Below, piece after piece: positions 51,222 to 63,364 of a stretch of 64,000 nucleotides of DNA; within the stretch, counting starts at the first letter, position 1; each line of letters starts with the position of its first letter. Source of the DNA: Chondrus crispus (Eukaryota; Rhodophyta; Florideophyceae; Gigartinales; Gigartinaceae); assembly GCF_000350225.1 (NCBI RefSeq), contig NW_005178827.1, forward strand, positions 52,666 through 116,665, read 5' to 3'. A program made the translations under genes and the position numbers. The notes below the pieces were generated by a model. It ran no database searches, was not told the DNA's origin, and saw only the letters and a program-made list of their open reading frames with translations.

Positions 51222-52535
51222 CTACCCTTTCGAAGTCACCGATCGCGATTGCTCCCCAACAGTCGGGCTCTCGCCCCCCAGGGGAGCCTCCGGTCGTACC
51301 GGTCCGCCCGGCTGACTTGCCGAGTCTTGACCCTCGCGGGGTGTGTACGGCGCAGCTACTGCCGTTGACACAGGGACCGGAGGCCCCTGCATTAATTCCG
51401 GTTGAAGGCTCTTAAACGACCCCGGGTCGAGCCGGATCCAATTACCGGCGTTCGGTTCGCCGGCGTCGTCTCGACTCCCCGGGGATGCGTTCGCACGATC
51501 AGAGCGATCGTAATGGTGGCCCTGACAATAAGGCACCCGTGGCCAGTCAACCCGGTCATGAAGATCGAGCAGCGTATTCAGCTGCTCGCAAACCCAAGCC
51601 CCACCAAGAACCCCTTCCACGTCTAGCTTGCGCAACCATTGGACAATCATGGTCGGCAAAACGTATAACCGGCCGTCCAGCGATGACCAAATGAACCTTT
51701 TCGCCACGATAGCGATCCATTCGCTGAGGAATATCATCCAACGCGAAGACTGCGGCGAGTCATTCAGACTCAAGCCGAAATACACCAGACAAGGTGGGAC
51801 CTCCGCAACGAAGTCCGCAGGGACTTCGTACTGCGAAAACCAATGCAGTATCTGAGGATACCGCTCATACCGAGAACGCGGCTCGAAAGTCGTCGCTTCG
51901 ATCCACTCGTAGGCGACAAACACGCCGAGAGCGTTGCGCATCCGACGCTCGTATTTGAGCTTGTCGTAATACCCGGGGTTGCTTTCCCGTTCTACGTACC
52001 TCTCGTAGCGAGGTGGGAGGATCGGCTTATCCCACGCCATGTATGCGATACCCGGCTCCTCAACTCGCTCCGGTAGATGATCCAACAATCGCCGCAGATT
52101 GGCGACGTAACCGCGATCGCCCTCTGTACGATACGCCCACGTATCAAAGTCCCATTCTACGGGAATTGGGCGATTGCACGGCGTCCTCGACAGGCGACGA
52201 ACCAACGACGCTATGTATCTCTGACGTCGGTCACGCCCAATACGGCGGTACTTCGGCCAGAAATGCTCGCCGTCCACCACGAAACGGTAGCAAAAATCGC
52301 TTGACCATACAGCTCGTAGGCTGAAACCGCCGGGGAGAGCACCGGTCACATCCGCGTACGACCGCACGAGATGTGTGTCCCGTAATCCCTCGGGAGCAAG
52401 GAATGGAGCCCGTTCGAATAGCAAGGGATCGTCGGACATGTCCTTGCCATGCAGCAATCGAGGGGACGGCCACCCACGCACCTCTACCTCCTCCGTGTCC
52501 CACGCTTCCCCGTAGGGGTTGCGGAACCGATCCAT
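51222..52535 (-). CDS. Unrecognised 437-residue protein inside the retroelement cluster
   Basis: An intact ORF runs from ATG 52535 to a stop at 51222-51224. Composition is globular and unusual: rich in Tyr, Trp, Arg and Asp (e.g. DFDTWAYRTEGDRGYV, HWFSQYEVPADFVAEVPP, RFIWSSLDGRLYVLP), with a Pro/Gly/Ser-rich last 70 residues. There is no zinc knuckle, protease, RT, integrase or chromodomain motif, and I do not recognise a family. It lies on the strand opposite to both flanking chromoviruses, and its start is 15 bases from the 52551 LTR-like repeat. It could be an antisense accessory ORF (such ORFs are known downstream of pol in some plant Ty3 lineages), a gag-like gene of a minus-strand element, or a captured gene. 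An intact 1.3-kb frame among fossils argues that it is young or maintained. Confidence 0.55.
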   Translation of the reverse strand: MDRFRNPYGEAWDTEEVEVRGWPSPRLLHGKDMSDDPLLFERAPFLAPEGLRDTHLVRSYADVTGALPGGFSLRAVWSSDFCYRFVVDGEHFWPKYRRIGRDRRQRYIASLVRRLSRTPCNRPIPVEWDFDTWAYRTEGDRGYVANLRRLLDHLPERVEEPGIAYMAWDKPILPPRYERYVERESNPGYYDKLKYERRMRNALGVFVAYEWIEATTFEPRSRYERYPQILHWFSQYEVPADFVAEVPPCLVYFGLSLNDSPQSSRWMIFLSEWIAIVAKRFIWSSLDGRLYVLPTMIVQWLRKLDVEGVLGGAWVCEQLNTLLDLHDRVDWPRVPYCQGHHYDRSDRANASPGSRDDAGEPNAGNWIRLDPGSFKSLQPELMQGPPVPVSTAVAAPYTPREGQDSASQPGGPVRPEAPLGGESPTVGEQSRSVTSKG

Positions 52536-52550
52536 CGTCGCCGCGCCGAC

Positions 52551-53330
52551 TGTAGTGCAATGCGCCTGTTAGGCAGAGACCAAGGTCCGACGGTCTAACA
52601 CAAACAACAGCAACAAAAACAACAACTGCCAATGGCACAGCGCTACGGAGTGTTCGAAGCTCCCTGTCCTCTTTAAGCGGGTTTGCGGCCCGCAGTCGCT
52701 CGGATCCCTGATAGGGGGGGCAAAGAGAAGGGCCCAGCCCGGGATCGGTAAATGGTGGTAGAGACTTGTAAAGGCGACTGCTCGACGAGTTCGGAGGGGT
52801 GTTTAGGTAAACCTGGTCCGATGGGTCGTAAATCCAATGCTCGAAGAGCGCCTTGTACACCTTATACCCTTGATAAGGTCTTCGACGGGGACGTCGCAAC
52901 GTAGCCCGTCCGGAAAGAAGAAAACGTAGCAGCGCTACACCGTCGTACTGCCCGATGGCAAAGTACCAACAACGGATCGGTCGCAACCAGATTCCCATGG
53001 AACCAACACTGAGAAAAGCACCACTGGTGCACCAACACAGAAGCCCGATGGCAAATGACGTCACGTTGCGGACCGCAATCCTACAAGGTGGGACCAACTC
53101 AAGATTAAGGGAAATTAGGATAGGGAAATAAAGGAAAACTGGTAAGGAAAAAGGGGACCCCCGAGCGCAAAGGATAAAGTAATCTGTAGTTAAAGGGAAC
53201 GTCTTGTAAAAGACGGACTTCAACCAAGGCGATATCAGACTCTGGCAACTCGGGTTACCTTTACTGACTTGGTGGTCAGAGGGCTAAGGTATATATCGCC
53301 CCGCCGGAGCCACTACAGTAGCTCTCGGCG
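52551..53330. repeat. LTR-like repeat, second copy, with TATA-like end
   Basis: The first 190 bases match 41853-42043 in the same orientation. The remainder to about 53330 has no second copy in the window. On the minus strand a TATATA stretch at about 53290 is followed by a leader-like region, so this may be the promoter LTR for minus-strand sequences such as the 437-residue ORF. Exact boundaries are uncertain. Confidence 0.45.
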
Positions 53331-53339
53331 CTAGATCCT

Positions 53340-53481
53340 AGATCTAATCTAATGTTAAATAACTAATATGCAACTAATTAATAATTAATAATTAAAATAA
53401 TAAAGTGAAATGATTTCCACTTTTGCTTGTCATACCCCATCATTTTCATTTCTTTTCACCCCCCTTTTCAGGTGCGTATTG
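53340..53481. other. AT-rich island
   Basis: About 140 bases made of AATTAATAATTAATAATTAAAATAATAAAG and T-rich sequence, ending in a pyrimidine tract plus CAG. It is strikingly AT-rich within GC-rich DNA and lies directly before the LTR at 53482. Confidence 0.6.
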
Positions 53482-54185
53482 TGTAGCATAACCCCCCCCC
53501 TCTGGGGCTTTAAATTAGATTAGATCAAGAACTAGATCAGCTACTGTAGAGCGTCGAGCTCTACAATACAACCGCGCGTGTCCACGTGTACACCACGGGG
53601 ACAAGGGACACGCGCATACACGTGCACACGTGTACAGCGCGCGAGCGAGGCGCGCACGCACCACGAGTAATACGTGTACTGTCAGCCTCGACATAGCTGA
53701 CAGTATTACAGTGCAGGCCGACCTGCACTACAGTAGCCCACTACAGTACCTCGGTACTGTAGTGTTATGATAGATTGTTTTGTATATTAAATATGGAGCG
53801 GACCGACGGCGGCGGAAGGGGACAAGCACGGGCTTGTCCTCAACCGACCGCCAAGGTGAGTGCACCCAGCTTATTCTAAACGTCGCCTTCGCTCTTCGGG
53901 CGCGTTTAGTCGGAGCCGAGCCGGAGTGGACGCGCAGCACGCGTCCGAGCACGGAACCGCCTCCGCCCGTCAGCACTGGTACGTCACCCAGTGCTGCTCC
54001 GGGGCGTCGAGGCGTCGATCCGCTCGTGCGTGCGCGCGTCCCTGCTCGCTCCCGCTCTACCACCGCTACCCGGGCCCGAGCCCGGTTCCGTAGCTGGTTG
54101 GCCCGCTTCACCCCCTTCTCCGATCCGGGGTCTACAGGTCGAACTGCGCATACACCTCCAGTCGTCTGGGGGTGTTTATGCTACA
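53482..54185 (+). repeat. 5' LTR of the 53.5-61.6 kb chromovirus
   Basis: A 704-base LTR begins TGTAGCA and ends TGCTACA, which are exact inverted ends. A primer-binding-like TGGTCTCCCGACC follows one base later, the same as in the 42-kb element. It is highly similar to the solo LTR at 39485. A CTACAGTA/TACTGTAG cluster and a TTAAATATGG stretch occur inside. Confidence 0.9.
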
Positions 54186-57100
54186 GTGGTCTCCCGACCT
54201 AGAAGACCCCGAGATCTTTCCGAGAAGACTTTCTTTTTCCTCCGCGTCCGTACGCGTTGAGATGAGTCAAGAATACGCCACCTCGATCCGGTCCGAACCG
54301 GCGGATCCGAGGGCGGTCGCTTTGCACGCACCATCCCCGCCGTTCGGCGACGGCGACGCTGGTCTCCGAGACCGCGAACCGTCGCCCGAGTCCCCCGAAG
54401 GACAAGCGGCTGCCATGTTCGATCGCATAGCTGACTACATCGAAGAAGTCCGTACTTCACTCCGTATAGACGTGACGGACGCCGTCTACTCGCGATGTAT
54501 GGACGAGCTCCGCTCCCTACGTGAAGGGAGGTTCGATCGAGTTAGCCAGTCCTTGGAGAATCTCCGAGCACTAGTCGACGAGTTACACTCGCGACTGGTG
54601 CTCGTCGAAGACTCACGCCTCGCACAGCCCGTACTGCACGGGCAAGGTCGCCCCACGAGGCCGACCTCGACGAGACGTCCCGACGATCGACCGTCCCCGT
54701 CAGCAGAGCAGTTGGGTGCGTTCGCGCACCTCTCCGCCGAGCTCAACGCTACGCGACAGCGTGCTCGTGACATGGAACGGACCATGGCCGCAAGGCTGCC
54801 CGGTGCCCCCACGAGAAGGCCCGGTGGTGCCGTACCTCTGAGCACCGTCGCTCCGGAAGGTTGGCGTCCGACTGGCGCCGACGCTAGTCGGACTGCGGAA
54901 GGAAACCGTCCCCCGATGGGCGCGAATCTCGCGTCCGAGACCCAAGCATTGCCGCCTATCCCCGTAAGTAGGCGGCAGATGGACCGCGTATCGTACGCGG
55001 ACGAACAGGACCGTGGAGGAGCCGCCCGCGGATCCGGAGAACCGATGTTCCCCGTCGATCCCCGCTGGGGCGGCTACCCGCCGGCGAGTTATGCCGAGCA
55101 TCCAGGTCCAGTAGACGTCCGTACGCTACCGGTTACCTCCTTCGGCACGCTAGGTCCCGCCGAACCCGGGCTCGAGCCGGTGCATACGATGATCCAAGAG
55201 TTCAGCGCCGTCGCTGACTATCGTATGTACCGCTTGGATAACACCTCGAGGCTCGTCACCTCGGGTGACGCGGGACGGATCGCGAAGTACGTCCAACGCT
55301 GCCGTGGGATCCGCCCCACGATGAGGAGCTTTGACGGTACGGACCCGATCCAGCTCCTACCGTTCTTGAAGGATATTCGGATAACCTTCAACTCGCAACA
55401 CCTGACCGAAGGTGTTGCCGTCAGAGTCCTCGCGCACTTCTTAGAGCGCGACGCGGAGCGCCTGTATACGAGTTATACGATGCGTGGCCTCCGCGCCGGC
55501 CAACTACACGACGACGTGAGTTGGCCGGGACTCGTGAACCAGTTCCTGAAACGCTACCTAACCGACGACGTGTTGGGTGAAGCGTACGACGCCGTCGCGA
55601 CGGCGCGACAGCAATCTCATGAAACGGAGAGCACGTTCGCGGACCGGCTCGAAACGGCCGCGTTCCGGTGCACGGCAGTGTTCTCTGAACAGTCCCTCGC
55701 GCACTACTTCGTGCGGGGACTCGCTCCTGCGACCCGTGCCGCAGTTTCCGAGACAGTGCAGCGGCTGCCGAGCCGCCAGAAGACCGATCTTCCGACCATC
55801 CGCCGTATCGCAACGGCAGAAGGAACCACTTACCGCGCTCGACGCGGTTTACCTCTGCCGGATTCAAAACCGGCAGGGAGGGCTGGCAGGACTACGAAGT
55901 CCGCCGCAACAAGTTCGCCCGCCTCTACCCTCCATGTCGGGGAGGATGAGTGGCAGGCTGACCCTGTCCTCATTACGCAAGGAGCAGGGCCAGTAGGGGG
56001 TCGATCCCCTTCACCGATGTCGACCGGAACGACGTCGAGCTACGCGACCGCGTTCGCGGCCACTCCAAGAGCACCCAGGGGTACGGACCCCCGGGTCGCT
56101 GAGCTCGACATCTCAAACCGAGATACCGGAGGTGAAGCCCTTCGCGTGCCCCTCCTCACCGACGAGGAGGCGCGTCACGCGGCGACCTTCGCCTCAACGG
56201 ACGGCAGCGCGTACGTGTGCTGGCTATGTCGTACGTACGGACACGCCATGTACGCCTGCCCGTTCCTGTCGCCGGAACAACGAATGTTCACGGCGTACAG
56301 GAACTACCGGTACCAGATGGAGACGCGCCCCGGGGCGCGCAATCTACTCTGGCAAGCGGTCGGCGAGGGTCGTCCCCCGCGTCAAGGTTTCCCGAATCGG
56401 TCGGGTGGGGGCGCTCGCTTCGCCCCCCGTGGAGGCGGGTATCGTCGTACCGAACTCGATCGTCGGGATCGGCCCGACTACCGCCAGGCCGACACAAGAT
56501 ACCCCCGCCAAGGAGGGAGAGGGGACCGAGACCGTTCTCGGTTACCCCAACAGGTACAGAATGCGATAATTTACCTGCAAGACTGGGTAGAGGATCCGTA
56601 CCCCCTACCCACGGAGGGTCACGAAGGAGAGCCGACTCGCTTCGTTCCCTATATCCTGCGACGACCGGGCGCCGCAGGTCAAGACCCGGAAGTACCCGAG
56701 TACTTCGCCAAGGCTGCCGAGCCGCAGGGGAGGAATAGTCCCGACCCACGCGGCCGGCTACCCGGAGAAGACCTGGCCGTCGATAGCCAGGGGGGTAGCT
56801 CCGATAGCACCGGTAGTTCGAAAAAAAGGGTAAAGACGGTTACGTACACGCGGTCGCGTGAGCCGTCTTTTCCCTATGAACTAGACCGGTCCCCGCGTGC
56901 TGGCCAAGGACACGGGGGGTATTGCCCGATAATACATCCCCCGCTATCGGAGTCGAGCACGGGGACTCCAGCAATGTTGCAGGAGAAACCCAACACCGAG
57001 GCCCACGTAGACCCGATGTTGGAAGAAGGCACCACAGGGACACCCGACATCCCAGTGAAGCGCAACGAGCGAGACGTGGTTAACGCCGACCGACACGAGT

Positions 57101-60100
57101 CGGTCGACCTCCTGACCCCGGTGAGCCCAAGGTCGCCGACGAAATGTCCGCCTCGTACGGACTCCGGCACCTGGACGGGCGTCACTGAGACGCGAACGTA
57201 CCCCGGCTCGAGCCGAAGGAAACGCAAGAGGGGCCAACGCCGAAGTCGAAGGCCCCGGCGGAACGACCTCACCGATAAGGTCGCGCCCAAGGTGGTAGAT
57301 GGCCTCGTATGCCTCATGACGTCGAAAATATATAACGTCTTGGGCTCCGTGGCCACCGAAAACAACGCGTTTAAGCCCCACACGATCGCCGTCGACACGT
57401 GCTCAGGCTACAACTTGGTGAGGAAGGCCGACCTCCCTCCCGACTGGGCTCGCTACGCAATACGGGGCGCGCCATTACCACGCCTGGCTGGCGCGAACAG
57501 TAACCCGCTTCGACTTACGGCGGTCGTCCGCCTCGCGGTCCGGCTGCGGAACACGACGTTCCGCATACCTTTCGTAGTGGCGGAACAACTCGCTGTTCCC
57601 GTTCTACTTGGGACCGCGTTCATTGATGCGCACGTACGCAGCATCGACATCGATGGACAGAAGCTCGAACTTCGTCACGGTGGGTCGGTAGCCATCGTCA
57701 ATGGGAAGGGAGAACCGACTCCCCCTACCAGGCGACATGGTCGCCAAACGAGTCGTCCGGAGGTACGCGAGGAGGCCCCGCAGGCGATCCGAATCGCCCG
57801 CTGGGCTACCATCCCCGCGATGTCGCAAGCCCGTGTGCGTGTGACAACCGCGGGGAGGGGTCTCGTGTTCCTGGAGCCCAAGCCCTCACTCCAACACCGC
57901 CATAGAGTGAGGCTGACGAATGGCGTCGCGGAAGTCCTGCCGAACCAGACATTCGAAGTCATCGTCGCAAACTTCTCGCGACGGGAGAGGCGGCTTCCGA
58001 AGCACACCGTCGTGGGATACGCGAAGCGCAACCCCCTCGCGATCCTCACGCCCGAACGTCGAGTCGCTGAGGAGGTCGCGCTCGCGTTGCATCTGACCGA
58101 CTTGACCGATCAAGTCGAAGAGGTAGGAGCTGGTCGATCCAGCTCCGACGAGAAGGCAACCGCTGGGAGTGAAGGGGGTGACCCGGACGAACGGTCACCT
58201 ATATCCCCACCGACGGCGGAGGGTACTGTACCCCCCCAGCAGAAGGATCCCGAAAATCCACCGATGGATTGGGAAAAAGAGATTGACTTGTCATACATCG
58301 ACGATGACAAGCTCCGTGGCCACGTGCTCGAAATGCTCCGTAAGCACTCGAGTCTGTGAAGCGGTGCGCTCGGAACGATCCAAGCCACAGAGCACCGCAT
58401 TCCCCTCGAACCGGGAACGAAACCAATTCGTTCTATGCCCTATCGAAAGGGCCCGGCCATGCGCGAAATGGTCGCGAAGGAGGTCAACAAGATGTTGAAC
58501 GCAGGGGTTATCGAGCCCGCGAGCACCGAGTGGGCGTCCCCGGTGGTGCTCGTACCGAAGAAAGACGGCTCTCTTCGGTTCTGCGTGGACTACCGGCGTC
58601 TCAACGCGAAGACTGCAGCGGATTCGTATCCGCTGCCGCGTATGGACGACTGCATCGACTCGTTAGGAGATGCAGCCGTATTTACGACGCTGGACTGCAA
58701 TTCCGGTTATTGGCAGATCCCGGTCGCTCCGGAGGACCGGGATAAGACGACCTTCACGACACATATGGGTACGTACCGCCATTTGCGCATGCCGTTTGGG
58801 TTAAAAGGGGCACCGGCCACCTTCCAACGTGCCCTCGATATCATACTCTCCGGAGTCCGCTGGCAAATATGCCTCGTCTATCTCGATGACTTTATCGTGT
58901 TCTCGCGTACGGACGCGGAACACGCAAGGCATCTCGATACTGTCTTGAGCTTGTTGCGGAGTGCCGGCATCTCCCTCAAGCTCAAGAAGTGCAGCTTCTT
59001 CCGTCCCAAGGTGCATTACCTGGGTCACGTGATATCCCCAGGTAAGCTGAGCGTTTCGGATACGGCCTCCGACGCCTTCCGAACGTTCACGTTCCCGAGG
59101 ACGCTGACGCAGGTGCGCTCGTTCCTCGGGGCGTGTAACGTGTATCGTCGCTTCGTCAAGGGCTTCTCGAAGATTGCCCGTCCGTTAACCGATATAACGC
59201 GCAAGGACTCGGATCACGATTTCGATAACCCAACGGAGGTTCAGCTTCAGGCTTTCGAAAGCCTGAAGGCTGCGATGATCTCCCCGCCGATCCTCGCGCT
59301 ACCACGGTACGGCCGACCGTACCTGTTGGACACTGACGCCAGTGCATATCAACTCGGGTGCACCCTCCTACAGGAGCACAACGAGCCAAACGATTGGCGC
59401 CCCGTTGGGTACTGGTCGTACTCGCTAAGCGATAGCGAACGGAACTACAGCGCTACGGAGCGTGAGTGCTTCGCCGTGGTGTGGGCCGTCCGCACACTGC
59501 GGCCGTATATCGAAGGAACCAAGTTCACCGTCCGGACGGATCACGACGCCCTCCGATGGCTCATGTCGCTCACGGAGAGCTCAGGAAGACTCACCCGGTG
59601 GCGGCTACGTCTGGCTGAATACGATTTCACCATTCAGTACCGCCCCGGGCGCGTGCATCAGGTGCCCGATGCCCTGTCACGACTCGTGTCGCCGAAAGTC
59701 GCCGATGACCCTCGCCCCACCGTCGAGGTGGATGACGACATCCCCACTTTCGACGGGGGCACGACAGTTCGAGACGTATCGAACGAGCTCGCGGACCACG
59801 CGTGTACCGCGAGCTGCGATCATCAGGCCGTCCATGTCTTCGTAACGACACGGAACCAAGCCGAAGCCCGAACAAGGTCGCGCGTACGGACGCGCGACGA
59901 ACCGCGAGGTGACGACGAAGCCCCTGGTCTTCAAGGACCCAATTCGTTTTGGGAGGAGAACGACGAGTTCGACGCCGCCGATATCCAGCGCGCCGAAGAC
60001 CCCGAGGCTGGCGCGCTCGACTCCCCGGTCGCCCCACCGCAGGACGACCTTCCGGCTCCTCTTACGATAGAGGAGATAGCCGAGGAGCAACGCGTGGATG

Positions 60101-61560
60101 ACTTCTGCCAAACCGTTTTGGCACGACAGTCAGAGTCCCGGGACTCCGCGTTCTTCGAGGACCACCAAGGGGTGCTCAAACGGAGACAACCCTTCGACCC
60201 TGATATCGTTCAGGTGGTGGTACCTCGGACGCTCCGCGCCAGGCTCCTCCGCCTGTGCCACAACCCGGCCATCGCGGGGCACCCGGGCCAGAACCGTATG
60301 TACTACGCACTTCGACGCGAGTACTACTGGCCCCACCTGGCTGCAGACGTGGCAGCCACGGTGCGAGGGTGTCGGACCTGCGCGATGAACCGGGTCAAGC
60401 TGAGGAAACATCTCAATCGATTGAGATTGTTCCCAGCTACGAGGCCTCTCGAGAGCCTCGCCATCGACATCTTGGGGCCGCTCCCCAAGACGAAGACAGG
60501 AAAACGATTCCTGCTCGTAATTACGGACCGTTTTAGCAAGCTGACGCAAGTCGTGGCGCTCCGCACGATAACCGCATACACCGTCGCAGTTGCGTTCTGC
60601 GAGTCGTGGGTGTTCAAATACGGCGTCCCTCGCACGTTGCTTTCGGACAACGGCCCTCAGTTTAATGCCAAGTTCTTCCACAGCACGTGCCGTGTTCTGG
60701 GGATAACGAATTTGTACACTTCGGCGTACCATCCCCAGACGAACGGGCAAGTCGAGCGATATAATCGAACAATCGCCTCGATGCTGCGGAACTACGTAGG
60801 TGAACACCAGGACGACTGGGATGTGTACGTGGGGCTGCTTACGTATGCGTACAACTCCCACGTACATCGCACCACACGCACCACGCCGTTTGAGCTCGTG
60901 CTCAGCAGGCCCCCGACGGAGTTCTCGCTCCGACGGACGGAAGGCGACGCGCCCCCTGCCGACAGGGGGAACCCACGTGCCGAGTTCCTCAAGACCTTGG
61001 ACTCGACTATCCAAAAGGCCTACGGAAGCCTTCGGCGAACGCAAGCTCGCTATAAACGCGACTTTGACAAGCGTATTCGGCGCACCAACTCGCGCCTCAA
61101 GGCAGGTGACTACGTATATCTGAACCCCACCGATGGGGGGAAGACATCAAACAAGCTGGCCTCCCCGGCTGTCGGACCGTACCGAGTTCTCGCGAACGAC
61201 CAGCGCACCATCACGATCGATCGTGATGGAGTTACAGAGCGCGTCTCGGCAGACCGCTGCGTCTACGCACCCCCGCCGGCGAACGCGCCAAAGGCTAGCA
61301 CGACTACCCCCGAAGACCTTGCCGACAAGATCAATGAAGGCACACAGTATGCCGTCGAACGGCTACTCAAGCATCGCGTCATGGAGGATGGAACTACGGA
61401 GTTCCTCATTAAACGGGCAGACTACGATACTCCCACATGGACGGCGCGTACCCACATCCCCGAGGAGTTGGTTTCTCGTTACGCACAAAGACTCCGGGCG
61501 CGTACAGGGAGAGACCTCACCTCGGAAGTGAACGCGGACGTTCACTCTTGAGGAGGGGGC
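54186..61560 (+). mobile_element. Ty3/chromovirus internal region, nearly whole
   Basis: gag starts at about 54.26 kb (MSQEYATSIRSEP) with a CCHC zinc knuckle C-x2-C-x4-H-x4-C near 56.2 kb. An aspartic protease with the unusual DTCSG in place of DTGAG lies near 57.4 kb. Reverse transcriptase has YLDD near 58.9 kb, with RNase H about 59.3-59.65 kb. Integrase has an HHCC finger (HPGQNRMYYALRREYYW) and a DDE core (about 60.2-60.9 kb), and a chromodomain lies near 61.35-61.5 kb. A purine-rich GAGGAGGGGG follows at 61550. The coding region is open in two very long blocks with about one break or a family-style frame change between them. No 3' LTR is recognised after the purine tract, so the right end is lost or very different. 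This is the youngest-looking element in the cluster. Confidence 0.9.
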
Positions 61561-63364
61561 CCTCAACCGCATCGTTGCGGATTAAATTCGACCTCGAATT
61601 AAATGCACCCCGCGTACATGGGGCAAAAGGGGGACGCGCGAAGGGACAGCTGTCCCCAGAGAGCAGCAACGGAATAATTCGCGAGACGTCAAGACGTATT
61701 GGCAACCGAGTTCATCGAAAACGACCAGTTATTGCCGGCAAGAGGCAGGAGGGAGGATAGTACGTGCTGCCCTACGCAAAGCGGTCGCACCTCGAGGAGT
61801 AGAAGGCAGAGTGACGCGGTCAAACGCGAAAATGCCCTAAAACAAGTGCCCACGAAGGCATCGCCGGTTTCGTATTGACCAGAGGACGTCAAGACGTATC
61901 GACGAAGGTCCCGTAAGCAAACCAGAGGAAGCGAACAGCACGAGCTGCGCCCTGAGGGCACCTCGTCACGGACTGTGGGCAAGGAGCCCTCCAGCAGGGT
62001 GACGATCTCCCAGAGCGATATAGTCGCCCCGCGGTCGCCACAAGTTCTGCCGACATGGGGACAGCTGTCCTGCACGCCCCGGTCCGGACCAGCTGCGCTA
62101 TGACGAAATGGTCCGCGATCCCGAGTCCCCCGCGACGACGAGAAGACGCAGCCCTGCATTAGGTAGCAACGACAAGTACGCCCCAGTTGGAATAAGGGGA
62201 GAGAAAGAGACAGTATGGGCCGCCGTCGGCTGATACACGCGAGATCAGAGCTCCAACAAACAGCCACCGCCATACCCTAAATACCGGGGAAAATATTGGT
62301 GAAATGGGAAATTACACTGACGGGCGGTTGCACGGGCAGGACGCCCAGACACGTGCTGTACGCAACAACGCGCAAGGGACGTCCGGACAGCGGCGCGTGG
62401 GAAGAGTACAGCGTGTACCCACAGATCGGCACACGCAAGCGGTGCCGCCCCCTTCATAATCGTCAAACCAACGGACGTCCGACGCACGGGTCGTCACGGA
62501 CGCGGAGCGGGCACCAAGAACAGCAGCCCGAGGCGCTGAGCAAGAAAAGACCCTCCCGCGGTGGATACGGCACGCGAGGAACGAACGCGCCCCCGCCGTG
62601 GGCTCGCAAGCAGGGGGGGCTCGAGCTCTCCCACGACCGCGCTGACGCACCGCTCGGGCGTCGAGGGAGGAGCCGACTCCCTCCTCGTCCCTCGCATGCC
62701 AACGATCGGCCCCTTTCCCCCGCTCGCTCGCCCGAAAGCGGAGCGGGGGAGGCTACAGTACGGAGCGCGACGTCGCGCTGGGTAGCAGACAGGGCCGGAC
62801 GGAAGGAACGCCCTACCCCAGTAAGGTATATGGACATCTAAAAGATGTTTGTTGGATGCATGGCCCTGGAAATGCTCAATAGATGCCTCAAAGAGACACC
62901 GTTTAAAGATAACTTTTGGATGTTGTTTGGATGCCCTTTAGATCTATTTTAGATCTTAGTTGGATCTTTTCAGGTACATTTTGGATGTTCATTGGCTCAG
63001 AACAGATGCATTCCGGATACATCATGGACGCTTGTGTACGCGGAGTCTGCCCCAATGGTGTCATGACAAGTGGTGCATTTGCGATGGTGCATTGAAACAT
63101 ACCCAAATTTGACAAGTGTCATTAGGAGAACGCCCGTTGCACAAGATAGATAGATTGATCGGATTGGCTCTTGTTAGCTCATCTTTCATTGGCACTATTG
63201 GATTACAAATGTGTTTACATTCTCATGTTTCCTGTCACTGTTGTACTTTCTGGATTCCCTGAGATTTCCTTGTGGGCGCGCGCATTTCTTCTTCCGCGGG
63301 GACGAAGAAACTGGGGCGGCCGGGCGGGCTAGGTTACAAGCGCCGGTTCATAGAGGCAGCGCCC
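61561..63364. other. Non-coding stretch right of the chromovirus
   Basis: 61561-62840 is GC-rich with a loose duplication (GACGTCAAGACGTAT at about 61685 and 61887, each followed about 80 bases later by a similar GCTGC stretch). From 62840 the base composition changes sharply to AT-rich sequence with many TTGGATG-like repeats. No gene is recognised. ORF 61689-62273 (minus) is discarded as composition-driven. Confidence 0.4.

Noticed and set aside
61689-62273. 194-codon minus-strand ORF
   Set aside because: Cys/Ser/Leu-rich chance frame in GC-rich DNA with no family features.
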